Source of the DNA: Fischerella sp. PCC 9431 | Lineage (GTDB): Bacteria; Cyanobacteriota; Cyanobacteriia; Cyanobacteriales; Nostocaceae | Length of the DNA: 64,000 nucleotides | Assembly: GCF_000447295.1 (NCBI RefSeq) | Contig: NZ_KE650771.1 | Location: 188,184-252,183, forward strand | Direction: 5' to 3' | Part shown: one piece after another, positions 1 through 8,569 of the stretch | Position numbering within the stretch: the stretch's first letter is position 1 | Layout of the letters: each line of letters starts with the position of its first letter | Position numbers and translations under genes: made by a program | The notes under the pieces: model-generated | What the model saw: only the letters and a program-made list of their open reading frames with translations | Databases searched by the model: none | What the model was told of the DNA's origin: nothing

Positions 1-225
1 AAATTCGTAAGCAGAGTTAGCGACATATTTATTCGTCAAGTCCTTACTGATTACAGAGCCATAAAGACCTGAAGACATTGTCTTGCTAAGATTAAAATTT
101 TGGAACTCAAAATTAGTGTTGTCATACTCAAAAAGATCTACGAGTTGACCACCACCAGATGTAATTTCTTGCTGATATTCGGCTACTTCGCTAAACAAAT
201 TAGATACAAAAATTTCGTGAGACAT
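1..225 (-). CDS. Bacteriocin-like precursor with double-glycine leader (partial, runs off left edge)
   Basis: The reading frame stays open for 75 codons from an ATG at 225 to the window edge. An AAGGAG ribosome binding site lies about 12 nt upstream of that ATG, which makes the start convincing. The first 25 residues look like a cyanobacterial bacteriocin leader: an acidic, Gln-rich stretch (SEVAEYQQEITS) ending in Gly-Gly-Gly at residues 24-26, the type cut by peptidase-C39 ABC transporters. What follows is an uncharged-to-acidic core rich in Asn, Phe, Ser and Tyr. Peptides of this kind are usually encoded near their exporter or in tandem copies, but everything to the left is outside the window. 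The leader assignment is by pattern only, and a non-bacteriocin function such as a small secreted signal is possible. Confidence 0.55.
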   Translation of the reverse strand, partial: MSHEIFVSNLFSEVAEYQQEITSGGGQLVDLFEYDNTNFEFQNFNLSKTMSSGLYGSVISKDLTNKYVANSAYEF

Positions 226-536
226 AGTTGCAAAACTCCTTGCTTGTAGTGTTGTTGTACTTGATTGAGAGAATTGAAGTTGATTAGCTTTTTATTAGCT
301 GAACTTCTTGTTTATTACGATATACGCCTGCTAACATGTCAGTCACTTACACTTTCTGTAAACTTATTTACCTGCTTGAGAAGCATGAATAGCAGAATTA
401 TACGAGCGCGATTTCTGAAAAGTACATACCGATCAATCAAAGCAAAAACCCAGTTTATGGAAAAACTGGGTTCATTAGAATTAAAAACATTGAAATAAAT
501 TGGAAAATATTTAAACTAAATCAACTCATTCAAAAA
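226..536. other. Intergenic: promoter region of the leader-peptide gene and a terminator
   Basis: AT-rich spacer between two leftward genes. The part next to 225 must carry the promoter of the leader-peptide gene, but no clear -10/-35 pair could be assigned. A plus-strand open frame at 265-498 has no ribosome binding site and an unremarkable composition, so it is not called as a gene. Confidence 0.5.
440..472 (-). terminator. Rho-independent terminator downstream of the 537-977 gene
   Basis: A perfect 10-bp stem (AACCCAGTTT at 447-456 pairing with 463-472, 6-nt loop) is followed on the minus strand by TTTTTGCTTT. It lies 65 bp past the stop of the leftward gene ending at 537 and separates it from the leader-peptide gene. 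Confidence 0.75.
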
Positions 537-977
537 TTAACTATTAGAATGATGAGAAAGTTCATTCGTTTTTGCAATGCGATCGCGAATTCCTTTTAAC
601 TGTACCTGACTGTTAACAGGATCTCTGGGAAGAGGAACTTCTGTATTGGGCCAGCCAGATAGATCATTGCATGGACAGGAATCAGCAGGCATACCCATAT
701 TTCGCACAGGTATGGGCATTGTACAGCGTGAACAGGGATACATTTCCCAAGCGGATGTTAGCAGTTCACCAATAGTTTCATTTGTACCTTCAAGATAGCA
801 ATCACCTGCTTCTTCAGAAATAATTTTCTGCCAGCATTCTTCAAACTCATCACTATAGCGATCGCCTGTAATCACAGACTTGGGTAACAAAGTTTCTTCG
901 CCATTATTGATAATGACTTTTTTGCCTAACTGAAGCCAGTAAGCTAGATATTTTTTAACTTCATTTTGAGATGCCAT
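537..977 (-). CDS. Conserved-type hypothetical protein with CxxC/CxC metal-binding cysteines
   Basis: A 146-residue soluble protein that I do not recognise by name. The N-terminal half is mixed charged sequence. Residues about 82-105 carry CSRC followed about 16 residues later by CPC, an arrangement typical of a structural zinc site. There is no signal peptide or membrane segment. It starts at ATG 977 and is transcribed alone, with a strong terminator 65 bp downstream. The next gene upstream, cobU, ends about 110 bp away beyond a palindromic repeat, so the two are probably separate units. Function unknown. Confidence 0.7.
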   Translation of the reverse strand: MASQNEVKKYLAYWLQLGKKVIINNGEETLLPKSVITGDRYSDEFEECWQKIISEEAGDCYLEGTNETIGELLTSAWEMYPCSRCTMPIPVRNMGMPADSCPCNDLSGWPNTEVPLPRDPVNSQVQLKGIRDRIAKTNELSHHSNS

Positions 978-1036
978 ACTTTAATTTTATTGAAATTTTT
1001 GATACTCAATTTGGAATAAATTCTTAAGAAGAGTCA

Positions 1037-1066
1037 TTAGAGACGCGATTCATCGCGTCTGTACAA
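1037..1066. repeat. Palindromic REP-like repeat, family A copy 1
   Basis: The perfect 9-bp palindrome AGACGCGAT/ATCGCGTCT (1041-1060) is followed by GTACAA. The same element occurs inverted at 5130-5159 and in expanded form at 28406-28467, so it is a dispersed repeat family. Confidence 0.8.
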
Positions 1067-1083
1067 TGGTGATTGGTGATTGG

Positions 1084-1677
1084 TCATTGGTCATCGTAGT
1101 TATTTCCCTTTCCCCTTTCCCCTTTCCCCAATCCCCGATCTACAGACAACGGGGAACCAAGCAAACTAAGGTTGAGAACATGACCACCAGTAACTAGATA
1201 AACAGGTTCACAGATTGTGCCTAAGTGTCGCACTAATCTACCTAAGCGATCGCGAAAAGTTCGACCCATTGGATAAGCAGGTATCACACCCCATCCCGTT
1301 TCTTCAGCGACAAAAATCATATCGGCTGCTACTAGTTGCACCGTCTCTAAAAACTCTTCCACAGTCTTTTCCCACATTGCTTCTTCCTCAGAGAGTAGAT
1401 TAGCTACCCAAGTTCCCAGAGAATCAACTAAAACGCAGGTATTTGGTGGCATTTGGGCAAGAGTATCAGACAATTGCTCTGATACTTCCAATGTCACCCA
1501 ATCTGGGGGGCGTCGTTGCTGATGTTGTTGAATACGTTGTAACCACTCTTGATCAGCAGGATCGCGACTTGCAGTTGCTATATAAACTACTAATTTGTCT
1601 GATTGTATTGCTAAAGCTTCTGCCCACTCACTTTTACCAGAACGCGCAGGTCCAGTCACCAGAACGATTTGATTCAT
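1084..1677 (-). CDS. cobU: Bifunctional adenosylcobinamide kinase / cobinamide-phosphate guanylyltransferase
   Basis: Catalyses the last steps of nucleotide-loop assembly in cobalamin synthesis: phosphorylation of adenosylcobinamide, then transfer of GMP. The P-loop GPARSGKS lies at the N-terminus and VDSLGTW and EETGWGVIP are typical CobU motifs further in. I place the start at ATG 1677 (MNQIVLVTG), because an upstream in-frame ATG at 1719 only adds 14 residues unlike the family. The C-terminal residues after about HVLNLSLLG are family-like, but the final 20 or so (GLGKGERGKG...) are translated from a heptanucleotide repeat array, so the stop codon seems to have been replaced by repeat sequence. 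No cobalamin riboswitch was seen upstream. Other cob genes are not in the window. Confidence 0.9.
   Translation of the reverse strand: MNQIVLVTGPARSGKSEWAEALAIQSDKLVVYIATASRDPADQEWLQRIQQHQQRRPPDWVTLEVSEQLSDTLAQMPPNTCVLVDSLGTWVANLLSEEEAMWEKTVEEFLETVQLVAADMIFVAEETGWGVIPAYPMGRTFRDRLGRLVRHLGTICEPVYLVTGGHVLNLSLLGSPLSVDRGLGKGERGKGNNYDDQ
1104..1140. repeat. Short heptanucleotide repeat array inside the cobU 3' end
   Basis: Five heptamers of the CCCCTTT/CCCCRAT type. This is the same class of short tandem repeat as the arrays at 21602, 28042 and 32191. Here it is translated as the frayed tail of CobU. Confidence 0.75.
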
Positions 1678-1808
1678 TTTTAGCTCAATAAACCCAAATA
1701 TAAAAATCTCATAACACAAGGTTAAAAATAAAATGAGAAAAGGGGAATTATAAATTAAAACAGAAAAATAACCATTGCCCTTACCTCATAACTGATCCCC
1801 AATTCTCT

Positions 1809-1982
1809 ATGCTCAATGATCTCAAATGCTACAAGGAGGAAAACCCTGCAAAACCTAGCTTCCGAATACTCGTAATTATTGGCTTTATTCTCAGCCGTTT
1901 CCTGAATATCTGGAAGAAGCTAGGAATTGAACCCTTTACCATAATTTTTCACTTTGGGGATGAGATTGTTGACCCCAAATAA
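1809..1982 (+). CDS. Small hypothetical ORF, possible acyltransferase N-terminal fragment
   Basis: A 57-codon frame from ATG 1809 to TAA 1982. The product has a basic, hydrophobic middle (FRILVIIGFILSRFLNIW) that could be a membrane-associated helix. The beginning (DLKCYKEENPAK) resembles the start of cyanobacterial hexapeptide-type sugar or serine acetyltransferases, after which the similarity would stop. An AAGGAGG at 1834-1840 lies inside the frame and cannot serve this start. It could be a decayed gene fragment left near the polysaccharide genes downstream, or noncoding. No function is claimed. Confidence 0.3.
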   Translation: MLNDLKCYKEENPAKPSFRILVIIGFILSRFLNIWKKLGIEPFTIIFHFGDEIVDPK

Positions 1983-2020
1983 CTTTTAAGAGATAAAATT
2001 AACACTCAGCATCTTTATTG

Positions 2021-2878
2021 ATGTCGCTATTGGGGAACACTCAAAAATCCCAACTATCAATTCAGCACCATCGACAATCACAAGTCACAGAAAAGTTAGA
2101 GATACCCATTATGAAAGCAGGTTTAAAGCGTATTGAGGCGACTCTACACGATTTAGTAAATCGCGACACCGCCACTTCTGAGCCATCAGAAGACAATAAA
2201 CAGTCTTTATCCTTTCGGATTAGTGTTGGTGAAGTAGAAAAGTCAGAAAATGGTGATATTCAATCCGAAAATGAATATAATGAGCAATCACAAGAGTATT
2301 CCCAGTATCATCACAACTGTGTCCAAACATTCCAAGTAGAAGAAAACGGTTACAAAACACCAAGCCTACCCAAATTTAAAACTCCTAGCTTTACTAACCA
2401 TCGCAATGCAGCCAACCCAGCATTGGCAATGAATCTGTTGCAAGATATACAAGAAATTGTTGGCGCTTGGCAAACAGAACTGCAAAAAATCGTGCGACAA
2501 ATCCAAGACGTTTATCTAGAAGGGCCAATAGTTAATGGTTGGTTAGAGTCGCACACAGACAATGAACCCAAAGGAAGCGCGATGCTACGTCATGCAGAAG
2601 TTAATCGCTTGATGGACTACGTAGAAGAAATTTGCGCGCAACAAGCGAAAATTTCTTCTCAATCATCCTCTGCTGGCTATCGTTTGTGTGGTTTAGATGC
2701 TTCCGGTACAGTGTGGACACGTCCCTGTCCTCCCGATCAGGTTGCAAGTGTGAGTATGGCGATCGCTCGTTACCAAAAGTTACGTCAACTATTAGGACGT
2801 AAGCAATACTTAGAAACTCGTCTAGCACAACTAGCTGAAACGCTGGTGGTATTACATGGTCACATTCAATGTCAGTAA
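2021..2878 (+). CDS. Conserved-type hypothetical protein
   Basis: A 285-residue protein; the start is placed at ATG 2021 rather than the in-frame TTG just before it. Residues 1-130 are polar, rich in Gln, Ser and Glu and probably disordered. The C-terminal 150 residues are helical and contain three conserved-looking cysteines and a motif around GYRLCGLDASGTVWTRPCP. The last 40 residues (KLRQLLGRKQYLETRLAQLAE) look like a coiled coil. There is no signal peptide, transmembrane segment or recognisable catalytic motif. It precedes the glycosyltransferases on the same strand by 256 bp, which is not close enough to claim an operon. Function unknown. Confidence 0.7.
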   Translation: MSLLGNTQKSQLSIQHHRQSQVTEKLEIPIMKAGLKRIEATLHDLVNRDTATSEPSEDNKQSLSFRISVGEVEKSENGDIQSENEYNEQSQEYSQYHHNCVQTFQVEENGYKTPSLPKFKTPSFTNHRNAANPALAMNLLQDIQEIVGAWQTELQKIVRQIQDVYLEGPIVNGWLESHTDNEPKGSAMLRHAEVNRLMDYVEEICAQQAKISSQSSSAGYRLCGLDASGTVWTRPCPPDQVASVSMAIARYQKLRQLLGRKQYLETRLAQLAETLVVLHGHIQCQ

Positions 2879-3134
2879 AGGTAAGTAACAGGCAATTAAG
2901 AATCAAGCCTCAAAACTCTTAATTTGCGGTGATAGCAAATTTAATTATGAGCATCTTACGAGAAGATATCAGGGTGATTTCCGAAAAAACTCGGTTGGTG
3001 AGTCAGGATTTTTTGGTATAGATTAGCTCCAGAACAGGCTAGATTGAAATTTTTTATGGTTAGTACTTAGTGGTTATTAAAACAACCAACAACTCATAAA
3101 AACTCGATCACCAATTTCAAACCAAGAACTTCCT

Positions 3135-4070
3135 ATGCCAGATACGCCAATCTCTGCCATTATCTGTACTCACAATCGAGATAATTATTTAGGCGCTGCT
3201 ATAGATAGCCTCCTCGCGCAGGATTTTGCTGATGGCTTTGAAGTCATAATAGTGGATAATGGTTCTTGCGATCGCACCAGTTCTGTTGTAGAACAAAGAG
3301 CAAATCATCCTCACCTGAAGTATGTTTTTGAACCTGTTGTTGGTCTATCTGTAGCCCGGAATACGGCTGCTGAAGTTGCAAGTGGTGAAATTCTGGCATA
3401 CCTTGATGATGATGCTGTAGCAAGCCAAGGTTGGTTGCAAGTTTTATATAACGCTTATAAAAATAACCCAAAATTAGTGATCGCTGGTGGTAAAGTCAGC
3501 TTGTTATGGTCAGAGGAAATGCAAGCACCACGGTGGCTATCTCAAGGATTAGCCGCTAATTTAGGAGCATACGATCTGGGTGACAAGATAATCTACATAG
3601 ACAAGCCTGGTTTAACCCCCAGAGGTTTAAATTACTCAATACGTCGTAGTTTTTTAGAAGAAATAGGCGGCTTTGATCCTCAGCTTGGCCGCATAGGTAA
3701 AAATTTATTATCCAACGAAGAACTGCAAATGACCGAACTTGCCCTCCAAAGAGGTTGGCAAGTGATGTACTTACCGCAAGCCCACGTATTTCACAATGTA
3801 GCCCCCGAACGTCTGAAACGTTCTTGGTTTTTAAATCGCGGTTGGTGGCAAGGTATTAGCGAGTGTTATCGAGAACAACTCGCAGGCAAAGCAGGTTTCG
3901 GTCAGTTACAACGTGGTAGCGAACGTTTTTCACGTGGTTTATATAAAGCAGTTAAATATTTTGCTGATCCAGCAGAACGATTTGACAAACTTGTTTACGC
4001 CTATGGTCAGATTGGTTATTTAAATGCTGCGATCGCAGGCTTGTTATCAAAAAGAGTCAATAGTCAATAG
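3135..4070 (+). CDS. Family 2 glycosyltransferase
   Basis: A 311-residue GT-A fold sugar transferase. The N-terminus ISAIICTHNRDNYLG is the nucleotide-sugar strand of family 2. EVIIVDNGSCD follows at about residue 38, and the metal/UDP-binding acidic motif is YLDDDA at about residue 92. NEELQMTELALQRGW (about 195) supplies the ED-type catalytic region. No transmembrane segment is evident, so it probably acts at the cytoplasmic face of the membrane. It is followed 101 bp later by a second family 2 enzyme and then an acetyltransferase on the same strand, which together look like a small surface or exopolysaccharide set. Donor and acceptor cannot be read from the sequence. Confidence 0.88.
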   Translation: MPDTPISAIICTHNRDNYLGAAIDSLLAQDFADGFEVIIVDNGSCDRTSSVVEQRANHPHLKYVFEPVVGLSVARNTAAEVASGEILAYLDDDAVASQGWLQVLYNAYKNNPKLVIAGGKVSLLWSEEMQAPRWLSQGLAANLGAYDLGDKIIYIDKPGLTPRGLNYSIRRSFLEEIGGFDPQLGRIGKNLLSNEELQMTELALQRGWQVMYLPQAHVFHNVAPERLKRSWFLNRGWWQGISECYREQLAGKAGFGQLQRGSERFSRGLYKAVKYFADPAERFDKLVYAYGQIGYLNAAIAGLLSKRVNSQ

Positions 4071-4171
4071 TTATTTGTCGTTTACCAATAGTCATTTGTT
4101 ATTAACAAATGTACGAATGCATATTTGTGCAATTAAATCAACTACTAAGTACTAACTAATAATAAAATATT

Positions 4172-5119
4172 ATGTCATCTTCTAAAATATCAGTTTCTGT
4201 ACTAATTCCAGCTAAAAATGAAGAAGCAAACTTGCCGGCTTGTCTTGCTAGTGTGCAAAGGGCAGATGAAATTTTTATAGTCGATTCGCAAAGTAGTGAT
4301 CAAAGTGCCGAAGTTGCGAAAAATTATGGTGCAAAGATCATACAATTTTATTTCAATGGACACTGGCCTAAAAAGAAAAATTGGTCTTTAGAAAACCTAA
4401 GTTTTCGCAACGAATGGGTTTTAATTGTAGATTGCGATGAGCGTATCACCCCTGAGTTGTGGGAAGAAATTAGCCAAGCAATTCAAAATCCAGAATATAG
4501 TGGCTACTATCTGAATCGCCGTGTATTTTTCTTAGGTAGATGGATTCGCCACGGTGGTAAATATCCAGATTGGAATTTGCGTTTATTCAAGCATCAAAAA
4601 GGGCGTTACGAAAACCTTCATACAGAAGATATTCCTAATACAGGTGATAACGAAGTTCACGAACACGTCATTTTAGATGGCAAAGTCGGATATCTCAAAA
4701 ACGATATGATTCACGAAGATTTTCGTGATCTTTTCCATTGGCTAGAACGCCATAACCGTTATTCTAACTGGGAAGCTCGTGTTTACTATAATTTGCTTAC
4801 AGGTAATCGCGATCGCGATACTATCGGCGCAAAATTATTTGGTGACGCCGTACAGCGTAAACGCTTTTTAAAAAGAATTTGGGTGCGACTACCATTTAAA
4901 CCATTTTTGCGATTTGTGTTGTTCTATTTTATCCAGCGTGGTTTTTTAGATGGTAGGGCTGGATATATTTACGCAAGACTATTAAGCCAATATGAATACC
5001 AAATAGGCGTTAAACTCCACGAACTACGCCACTGTGGTGGCAAACTCAATACTAAATCTAACTCAGAGGGAGCGGGAATCAGGGATTGGGGATTGGGGAA
5101 AATAGCTAAAGACCATTGA
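4172..5119 (+). CDS. Family 2 glycosyltransferase, WaaE/KdtX-like
   Basis: A 315-residue glycosyltransferase starting VSVLIPAKNEEANLPACL, with FIVDSQSSD and the acidic motif IVDCDERI at about residue 90. The layout RWIRHGGKYPDWNLRLFKH and HEHVILDG is typical of the WaaE-like branch, whose members add glucose or heptose to lipopolysaccharide cores. The last 20 residues (EGAGIRDWGLGKIAKDH) are encoded by short heptamer repeats and do not look like part of the enzyme fold, so the original stop was probably lost to repeat insertion. It sits between another glycosyltransferase and an acetyltransferase. The exact sugar is unknown. Confidence 0.85.
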   Translation: MSSSKISVSVLIPAKNEEANLPACLASVQRADEIFIVDSQSSDQSAEVAKNYGAKIIQFYFNGHWPKKKNWSLENLSFRNEWVLIVDCDERITPELWEEISQAIQNPEYSGYYLNRRVFFLGRWIRHGGKYPDWNLRLFKHQKGRYENLHTEDIPNTGDNEVHEHVILDGKVGYLKNDMIHEDFRDLFHWLERHNRYSNWEARVYYNLLTGNRDRDTIGAKLFGDAVQRKRFLKRIWVRLPFKPFLRFVLFYFIQRGFLDGRAGYIYARLLSQYEYQIGVKLHELRHCGGKLNTKSNSEGAGIRDWGLGKIAKDH

Positions 5120-5129
5120 CAAATGACAA

Positions 5130-5159
5130 TTGTACAGACGCGATGAATCGCGTCTCTAA
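5130..5159. repeat. Palindromic REP-like repeat, family A copy 2
   Basis: Reads TTGTACAGACGCGAT then ATCGCGTCTCTAA, the reverse complement of the copy at 1037-1066. It fills the gap between the glycosyltransferase and the acetyltransferase gene, and the acetyltransferase start codon lies 6 nt past its end. Confidence 0.8.
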
Positions 5160-5165
5160 TGACCA

Positions 5166-5735
5166 ATGACAAATGACCAAGCATTTATAGATTTACGCAA
5201 ATATGACCAATCTTGGTTTGACCGTGGGCGTCCCAGTTGGTATGTTCTGCTGTGGTGGTTTGTGCAGGCGATCGCTTTTCCTCTAACTCCCCACCCGTTA
5301 AATGGTCTGCGTTGTGCTTTATTACGTCTGTTTGGCGCTCATGTTGGTGTAGGGGTATTAATTAGACCTACTGCTCGTTTCACCTATCCTTGGAAAATCA
5401 CAATCGGTGACTATAGTTGGATCGGGGATGATGTAGTTTTATACAGTCTAGATTACATACATATCGGTGAACATTGCGTAATATCTCAGAAAAGCTACCT
5501 GTGTACTGGTAGTCATGATCTGTACGATCCAGGATTCGGGTTAAAAACAGCGAGTATCTGCATCGGTAATGGGGTATGGTTAGCAGCAGATTGCTTTGTT
5601 GGAGCCGGGGTTAAAATTGGTGCAAACGCAGTTATTGGCGCTCGTAGCAGTGTTTTTACTGATATCCCACCTGCACAAGTTTGTTGGGGAACACCATGTC
5701 GTCCTCGTTATCCCAGATTCCAAGAACAGACTTAA
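5166..5735 (+). CDS. WcaF-like hexapeptide-repeat O-acetyltransferase
   Basis: A 189-residue left-handed beta-helix acetyltransferase of the colanic-acid (WcaF) type. It begins with the typical LRKYDQSWFDRGRPSW segment and one hydrophobic helix. It then runs into hexapeptide repeats (ITIGDYSWIGDDVVLYS, IHIGEHCVISQKSYLCTGSHD, ICIGNGVWLAADCFVGAGVKIGANAVIGARS). The histidine in TGSHD is the usual catalytic base. It probably O-acetylates the polysaccharide made by the two preceding glycosyltransferases. The ATG at 5166 lies inside a repeated TGACCAATGACAAATGACC sequence, so its translation start context has been altered by a repeat. Confidence 0.88.
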   Translation: MTNDQAFIDLRKYDQSWFDRGRPSWYVLLWWFVQAIAFPLTPHPLNGLRCALLRLFGAHVGVGVLIRPTARFTYPWKITIGDYSWIGDDVVLYSLDYIHIGEHCVISQKSYLCTGSHDLYDPGFGLKTASICIGNGVWLAADCFVGAGVKIGANAVIGARSSVFTDIPPAQVCWGTPCRPRYPRFQEQT

Positions 5736-5762
5736 ATTTTAAGACTTATTCACTGAAAAGGA

Positions 5763-5776
5763 CGCACAGCTGTGCG
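5763..5776. repeat. Palindrome between convergent genes
   Basis: CGCACAGCTGTGCG is a perfect 14-bp palindrome flanked by GGA and CCCCTAC, in the short gap between the acetyltransferase gene and hemH. No T-tract follows on either strand, so it is not called a terminator. Confidence 0.5.
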
Positions 5777-5807
5777 CCCCTACTAGATTTATAGCCTGAT
5801 TTAAAAA

Positions 5808-6971
5808 CTACAAAATTCCAATCATATGCAATAAACCGCGTCCGGTAATTAATTCAATCATCAAGGCAATAAAGCCCAGCATGGCAATGCGACCATTCCA
5901 GACTTCTGCACTCGTAGTAATACCCCATTCCCAAGCTTCTGGTGGGTACATTTTTACATTCTTTTTCATTTGGTAAACTTGCGACAGCTTGACACTAGGA
6001 GCTGTCAGAGCATCAACGACCAAGTCTGCTAAAGCTCTAATAAATACTGGATGGGTATTGAGAGCAGGTACACGGCGGAAGTTATGAATCCCTGCTTCTT
6101 CTGCTAATTCGCGATACTCAAGATCTATTTCTTCTAATGTTTCGATGTGTTCGGAAACAAAACTAATCGGTACGACTACTAGGTCTTTAACACCATTTGT
6201 TGCTAGTTCCGGGATAGCATCTTCAGTGTAAGGTTGTAGCCATTCTACCGGACCAACACGACTTTGGTAAGCCAATGTATGGGCATTGGGCCGATCCAGT
6301 GTCCGCATGATTAAATAGGTGCATTCCTCAATCTCTTGCTGATAGGGATCACCTGCTTCTTCTACATAACTTTTGGGAACACCATGAGCGCTAAAGAAAA
6401 CATGAGCTTCTTCTTTGTCGGGTACTTGGTCAATTTCTTGGGCAATTAATTCTGCCATCGCCTGAAGATAACCTGATTGTTTGTACCAAGAAGGAATAAC
6501 GGTGTATTCTATCTGCTGGAGTCTGGGGTCTTCTTGCCAAAGTTTTTCTAAAAGCCGGAAGCTGGAACCACTCGTGCTGATAGAAAATTGCGGATACAGA
6601 GGCAATATAACTAGTTTTTCTATGCCATCTTGGATAATTCGAGCGATCGCTTCTTCGGTGTAAGGATGCCAGTAACGCATACCGATGTAGATTTTTACAT
6701 CTTGTCCCAAGGCTTGCAATTGTTCTTTGAGCGCATCTGCTTGGGCTTCGGTAATCCGCCGCAGTGGAGAACCACCACCAATTTTGCGGTAGTTTTCTTG
6801 AGATTTTTTCGTACGCCGTGAAGCAATAAACCAGGCTAGGGGTTTTTGCAACCAGGGAAAAGGTAGGCGAATAATTTCCGGATCGGAAAACAGATTAAAA
6901 AGAAATGGTCCTACATCTTCTAACTTCTCCGGACCACCGAGATTGAGTAGTAATACGCCTACACGACCCAT
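5808..6971 (-). CDS. hemH: Ferrochelatase with C-terminal chlorophyll-binding-like helix
   Basis: Inserts ferrous iron into protoporphyrin IX, the last step of haem synthesis. It starts [14 protein letters not shown], carries the catalytic FSAHGVP around residue 195 and the [14 protein letters not shown] metal-site segment around residue 272. At 387 residues it has the long cyanobacterial and plastid form. After a linker the last 45 residues hold [20 protein letters not shown], a light-harvesting-type transmembrane helix known to bind pigment and to influence the enzyme in cyanobacteria. It is transcribed alone, divergent from the methyltransferase gene at 7066. Confidence 0.97.
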   Translation of the reverse strand: MGRVGVLLLNLGGPEKLEDVGPFLFNLFSDPEIIRLPFPWLQKPLAWFIASRRTKKSQENYRKIGGGSPLRRITEAQADALKEQLQALGQDVKIYIGMRYWHPYTEEAIARIIQDGIEKLVILPLYPQFSISTSGSSFRLLEKLWQEDPRLQQIEYTVIPSWYKQSGYLQAMAELIAQEIDQVPDKEEAHVFFSAHGVPKSYVEEAGDPYQQEIEECTYLIMRTLDRPNAHTLAYQSRVGPVEWLQPYTEDAIPELATNGVKDLVVVPISFVSEHIETLEEIDLEYRELAEEAGIHNFRRVPALNTHPVFIRALADLVVDALTAPSVKLSQVYQMKKNVKMYPPEAWEWGITTSAEVWNGRIAMLGFIALMIELITGRGLLHMIGIL

Positions 6972-7065
6972 AGCAGTAACAATCCCCCAATCTTTTCAGC
7001 TTTTTCACTAATGTTAACAATATATCTTTATTAAATATATAAGTTAACGACTAAGGATAGAGGCA

Positions 7066-7704
7066 GTGGCTACAATTTTACGAGATTGGAGTTATCGTTA
7101 CCAGTGGCTGTACGATGGTATATCCCGTTTGGCAGCTATAAGTGTTGGTGGTGAACAACGTTTTCGACAATTAGCGTTGCAAGGGTTAACTATTCACTCA
7201 GATACCAAAGTTCTTGATTTGTGCTGCGGAAGTGGACAAGCAACACAATTTCTCGTGAAATTGTCACAAAATGTAACAGGATTAGATGCTTCACCATTAT
7301 CTCTGCAACGGGCAAAACAGAATGTCCCACAAGCAGAATATGTGGAAGCTTTTGCTGAAGAGATACCCTTTGCAGATAATCAATTTGATCTAGTACATAC
7401 AAGTGTTGCTTTACACGAAATGCAACCAAAGCAATTGCGAAAAATTTTTCAAGAAGTATACCGTGTACTCAAGCCTGGTGGAGTATTTACTTTTATAGAT
7501 TTTCACAACCCTAATAATCCTTTATTGTTGCCATCTATATGGCTATTTTTGTGGTTATTTGAAACGGAGACTGCTTGGCAGTTGTTAAAGACTGATTTAC
7601 CTGGATTATTAATGGAAATGGGGTTTAGTATCAACAAGCAAAGTTTATATGCAGGTGGAAGTTTACAAGTGATACACGCGAGTAAGGGATGTCTGTCCTC
7701 CTGA
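7066..7704 (+). CDS. Class I SAM-dependent methyltransferase
   Basis: A 212-residue methyltransferase of the UbiE/type-11 fold. SAM-binding motif I is VLDLCCGSGQAT at about residue 49, motif II VTGLDASPLSL follows, then FDLVHTSVALHEM and VLKPGGVFTFIDFH. The start is GTG at 7066, preceded by GATAGAGG. It is divergent from hemH with a 94-bp shared promoter region. The C-terminal part contains a hydrophobic stretch (PLLLPSIWLFLWLF) that may hold a lipid-like substrate. The substrate is unknown. Confidence 0.85.
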   Translation: MATILRDWSYRYQWLYDGISRLAAISVGGEQRFRQLALQGLTIHSDTKVLDLCCGSGQATQFLVKLSQNVTGLDASPLSLQRAKQNVPQAEYVEAFAEEIPFADNQFDLVHTSVALHEMQPKQLRKIFQEVYRVLKPGGVFTFIDFHNPNNPLLLPSIWLFLWLFETETAWQLLKTDLPGLLMEMGFSINKQSLYAGGSLQVIHASKGCLSS

Positions 7705-7708
7705 TGTA

Positions 7709-7763
7709 GTTCGTAGTAAGGACTTGAGTCATTTTTTTAAGCACTAAAGTGCTTACTACAAAC
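7709..7763. repeat. Dispersed hairpin repeat, family B copy 1
   Basis: GTTCGTAGTAAGGACTT at the left pairs loosely with AAGTGCTTACTACAAAC at the right, giving a 55-bp imperfect inverted repeat. The same outer ends recur at 22768, 37037, 42598 and 50307, with a half copy at 26885. It has no coding capacity, so it resembles a MITE-type or REP-type element. Confidence 0.75.
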
Positions 7764-7765
7764 TC

Positions 7766-8569
7766 TTAATTCAAAATTGACAAACTACCGCTTTCTTTTT
7801 TAACTTCTCCCACAATAGGTTTTGATGCTAAATCTGCTAAATCAACAGACCCTAACAAATTTTTCCAATCCTTGATCAGGATAGGATTTTTTGCTTCATT
7901 CAGGCGGAGTTTAGCCAACTCAGACAAAGCTGAATACCAAATTCCATTTTCAGCATAAATTGCGACGCGTTGTCGTGGTTTATTAGTTGATTTCAAAAGA
8001 TCTTTTAAGCTTGGTTGGATTGCTATTTTTTGCATCCATCCACGTGCAAATATTGGGTTTTGTAGTCTTTGGCGAGAACAATAAAGTTTGAAGTACCATT
8101 GATAATCTTTGTTAAGTTCTAAGGGTACTGTAGATGGCAGTGTGACGCTGACAACACCTGGTGTATTGGGCAAAGTAAAATTAGTCTGATAGATTTCTTC
8201 ATCTGCTTCATTCTGTAATACAAATTTTCCAATGGGTATGTCTTTTGATTCATACGGCACAAAAAACCAAAAGCTAGGATTCTCATCAACCGTCAAACCG
8301 ATTTTTTTTTCTGGGATCAATGCAGTTGTTGGTACATCTACTACTGATGCACAAGTACCACGACTTCCAGTTCCTACCCTATTAGTAGGTCTACCCCGCC
8401 TTGATCCATCTGGTTCTTTTTGTTGAAAGTGAATTTCTATATTCTGGGAATTTTTATAATTAGAATTGTGATTTACTGGTAGATTGGATTGGGCTATTTC
8501 TGGTACAAAATAGCTCATCCAGACAAGCAACATGCAAGCGATCGCCAATGCCCATTTTGATTTAGTCAT
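7766..8569 (-). CDS. DUF928 family exported protein
   Basis: A 267-residue protein with a signal peptide (hydrophobic residues 6-24). It carries the hallmark of the cyanobacterial DUF928 family: a Gly/Arg-rich segment GRPTNRVGTGSRG followed by a cysteine, then PSFWFFVPY, a segment of beta strands and a second cysteine (LYCSRQRL). These proteins are often found near CHAT and filamentous-haemagglutinin-type genes, and here the CHAT-CHASE2 operon lies 254 bp upstream on the same strand. Predicted to be periplasmic or outer-membrane associated. The molecular role is not known. Confidence 0.8.
   Translation of the reverse strand: MTKSKWALAIACMLLVWMSYFVPEIAQSNLPVNHNSNYKNSQNIEIHFQQKEPDGSRRGRPTNRVGTGSRGTCASVVDVPTTALIPEKKIGLTVDENPSFWFFVPYESKDIPIGKFVLQNEADEEIYQTNFTLPNTPGVVSVTLPSTVPLELNKDYQWYFKLYCSRQRLQNPIFARGWMQKIAIQPSLKDLLKSTNKPRQRVAIYAENGIWYSALSELAKLRLNEAKNPILIKDWKNLLGSVDLADLASKPIVGEVKKESGSLSILN

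Noticed and set aside
265-498. 77-codon plus-strand open frame
   Set aside because: No ribosome binding site, overlaps the minus-strand terminator and the promoter region of the leader-peptide gene, and the product has no family resemblance.
1720-1810. Cobalamin riboswitch upstream of cobU
   Set aside because: The region is short and AT-rich and contains no B12-box-like sequence or stable multi-stem structure.
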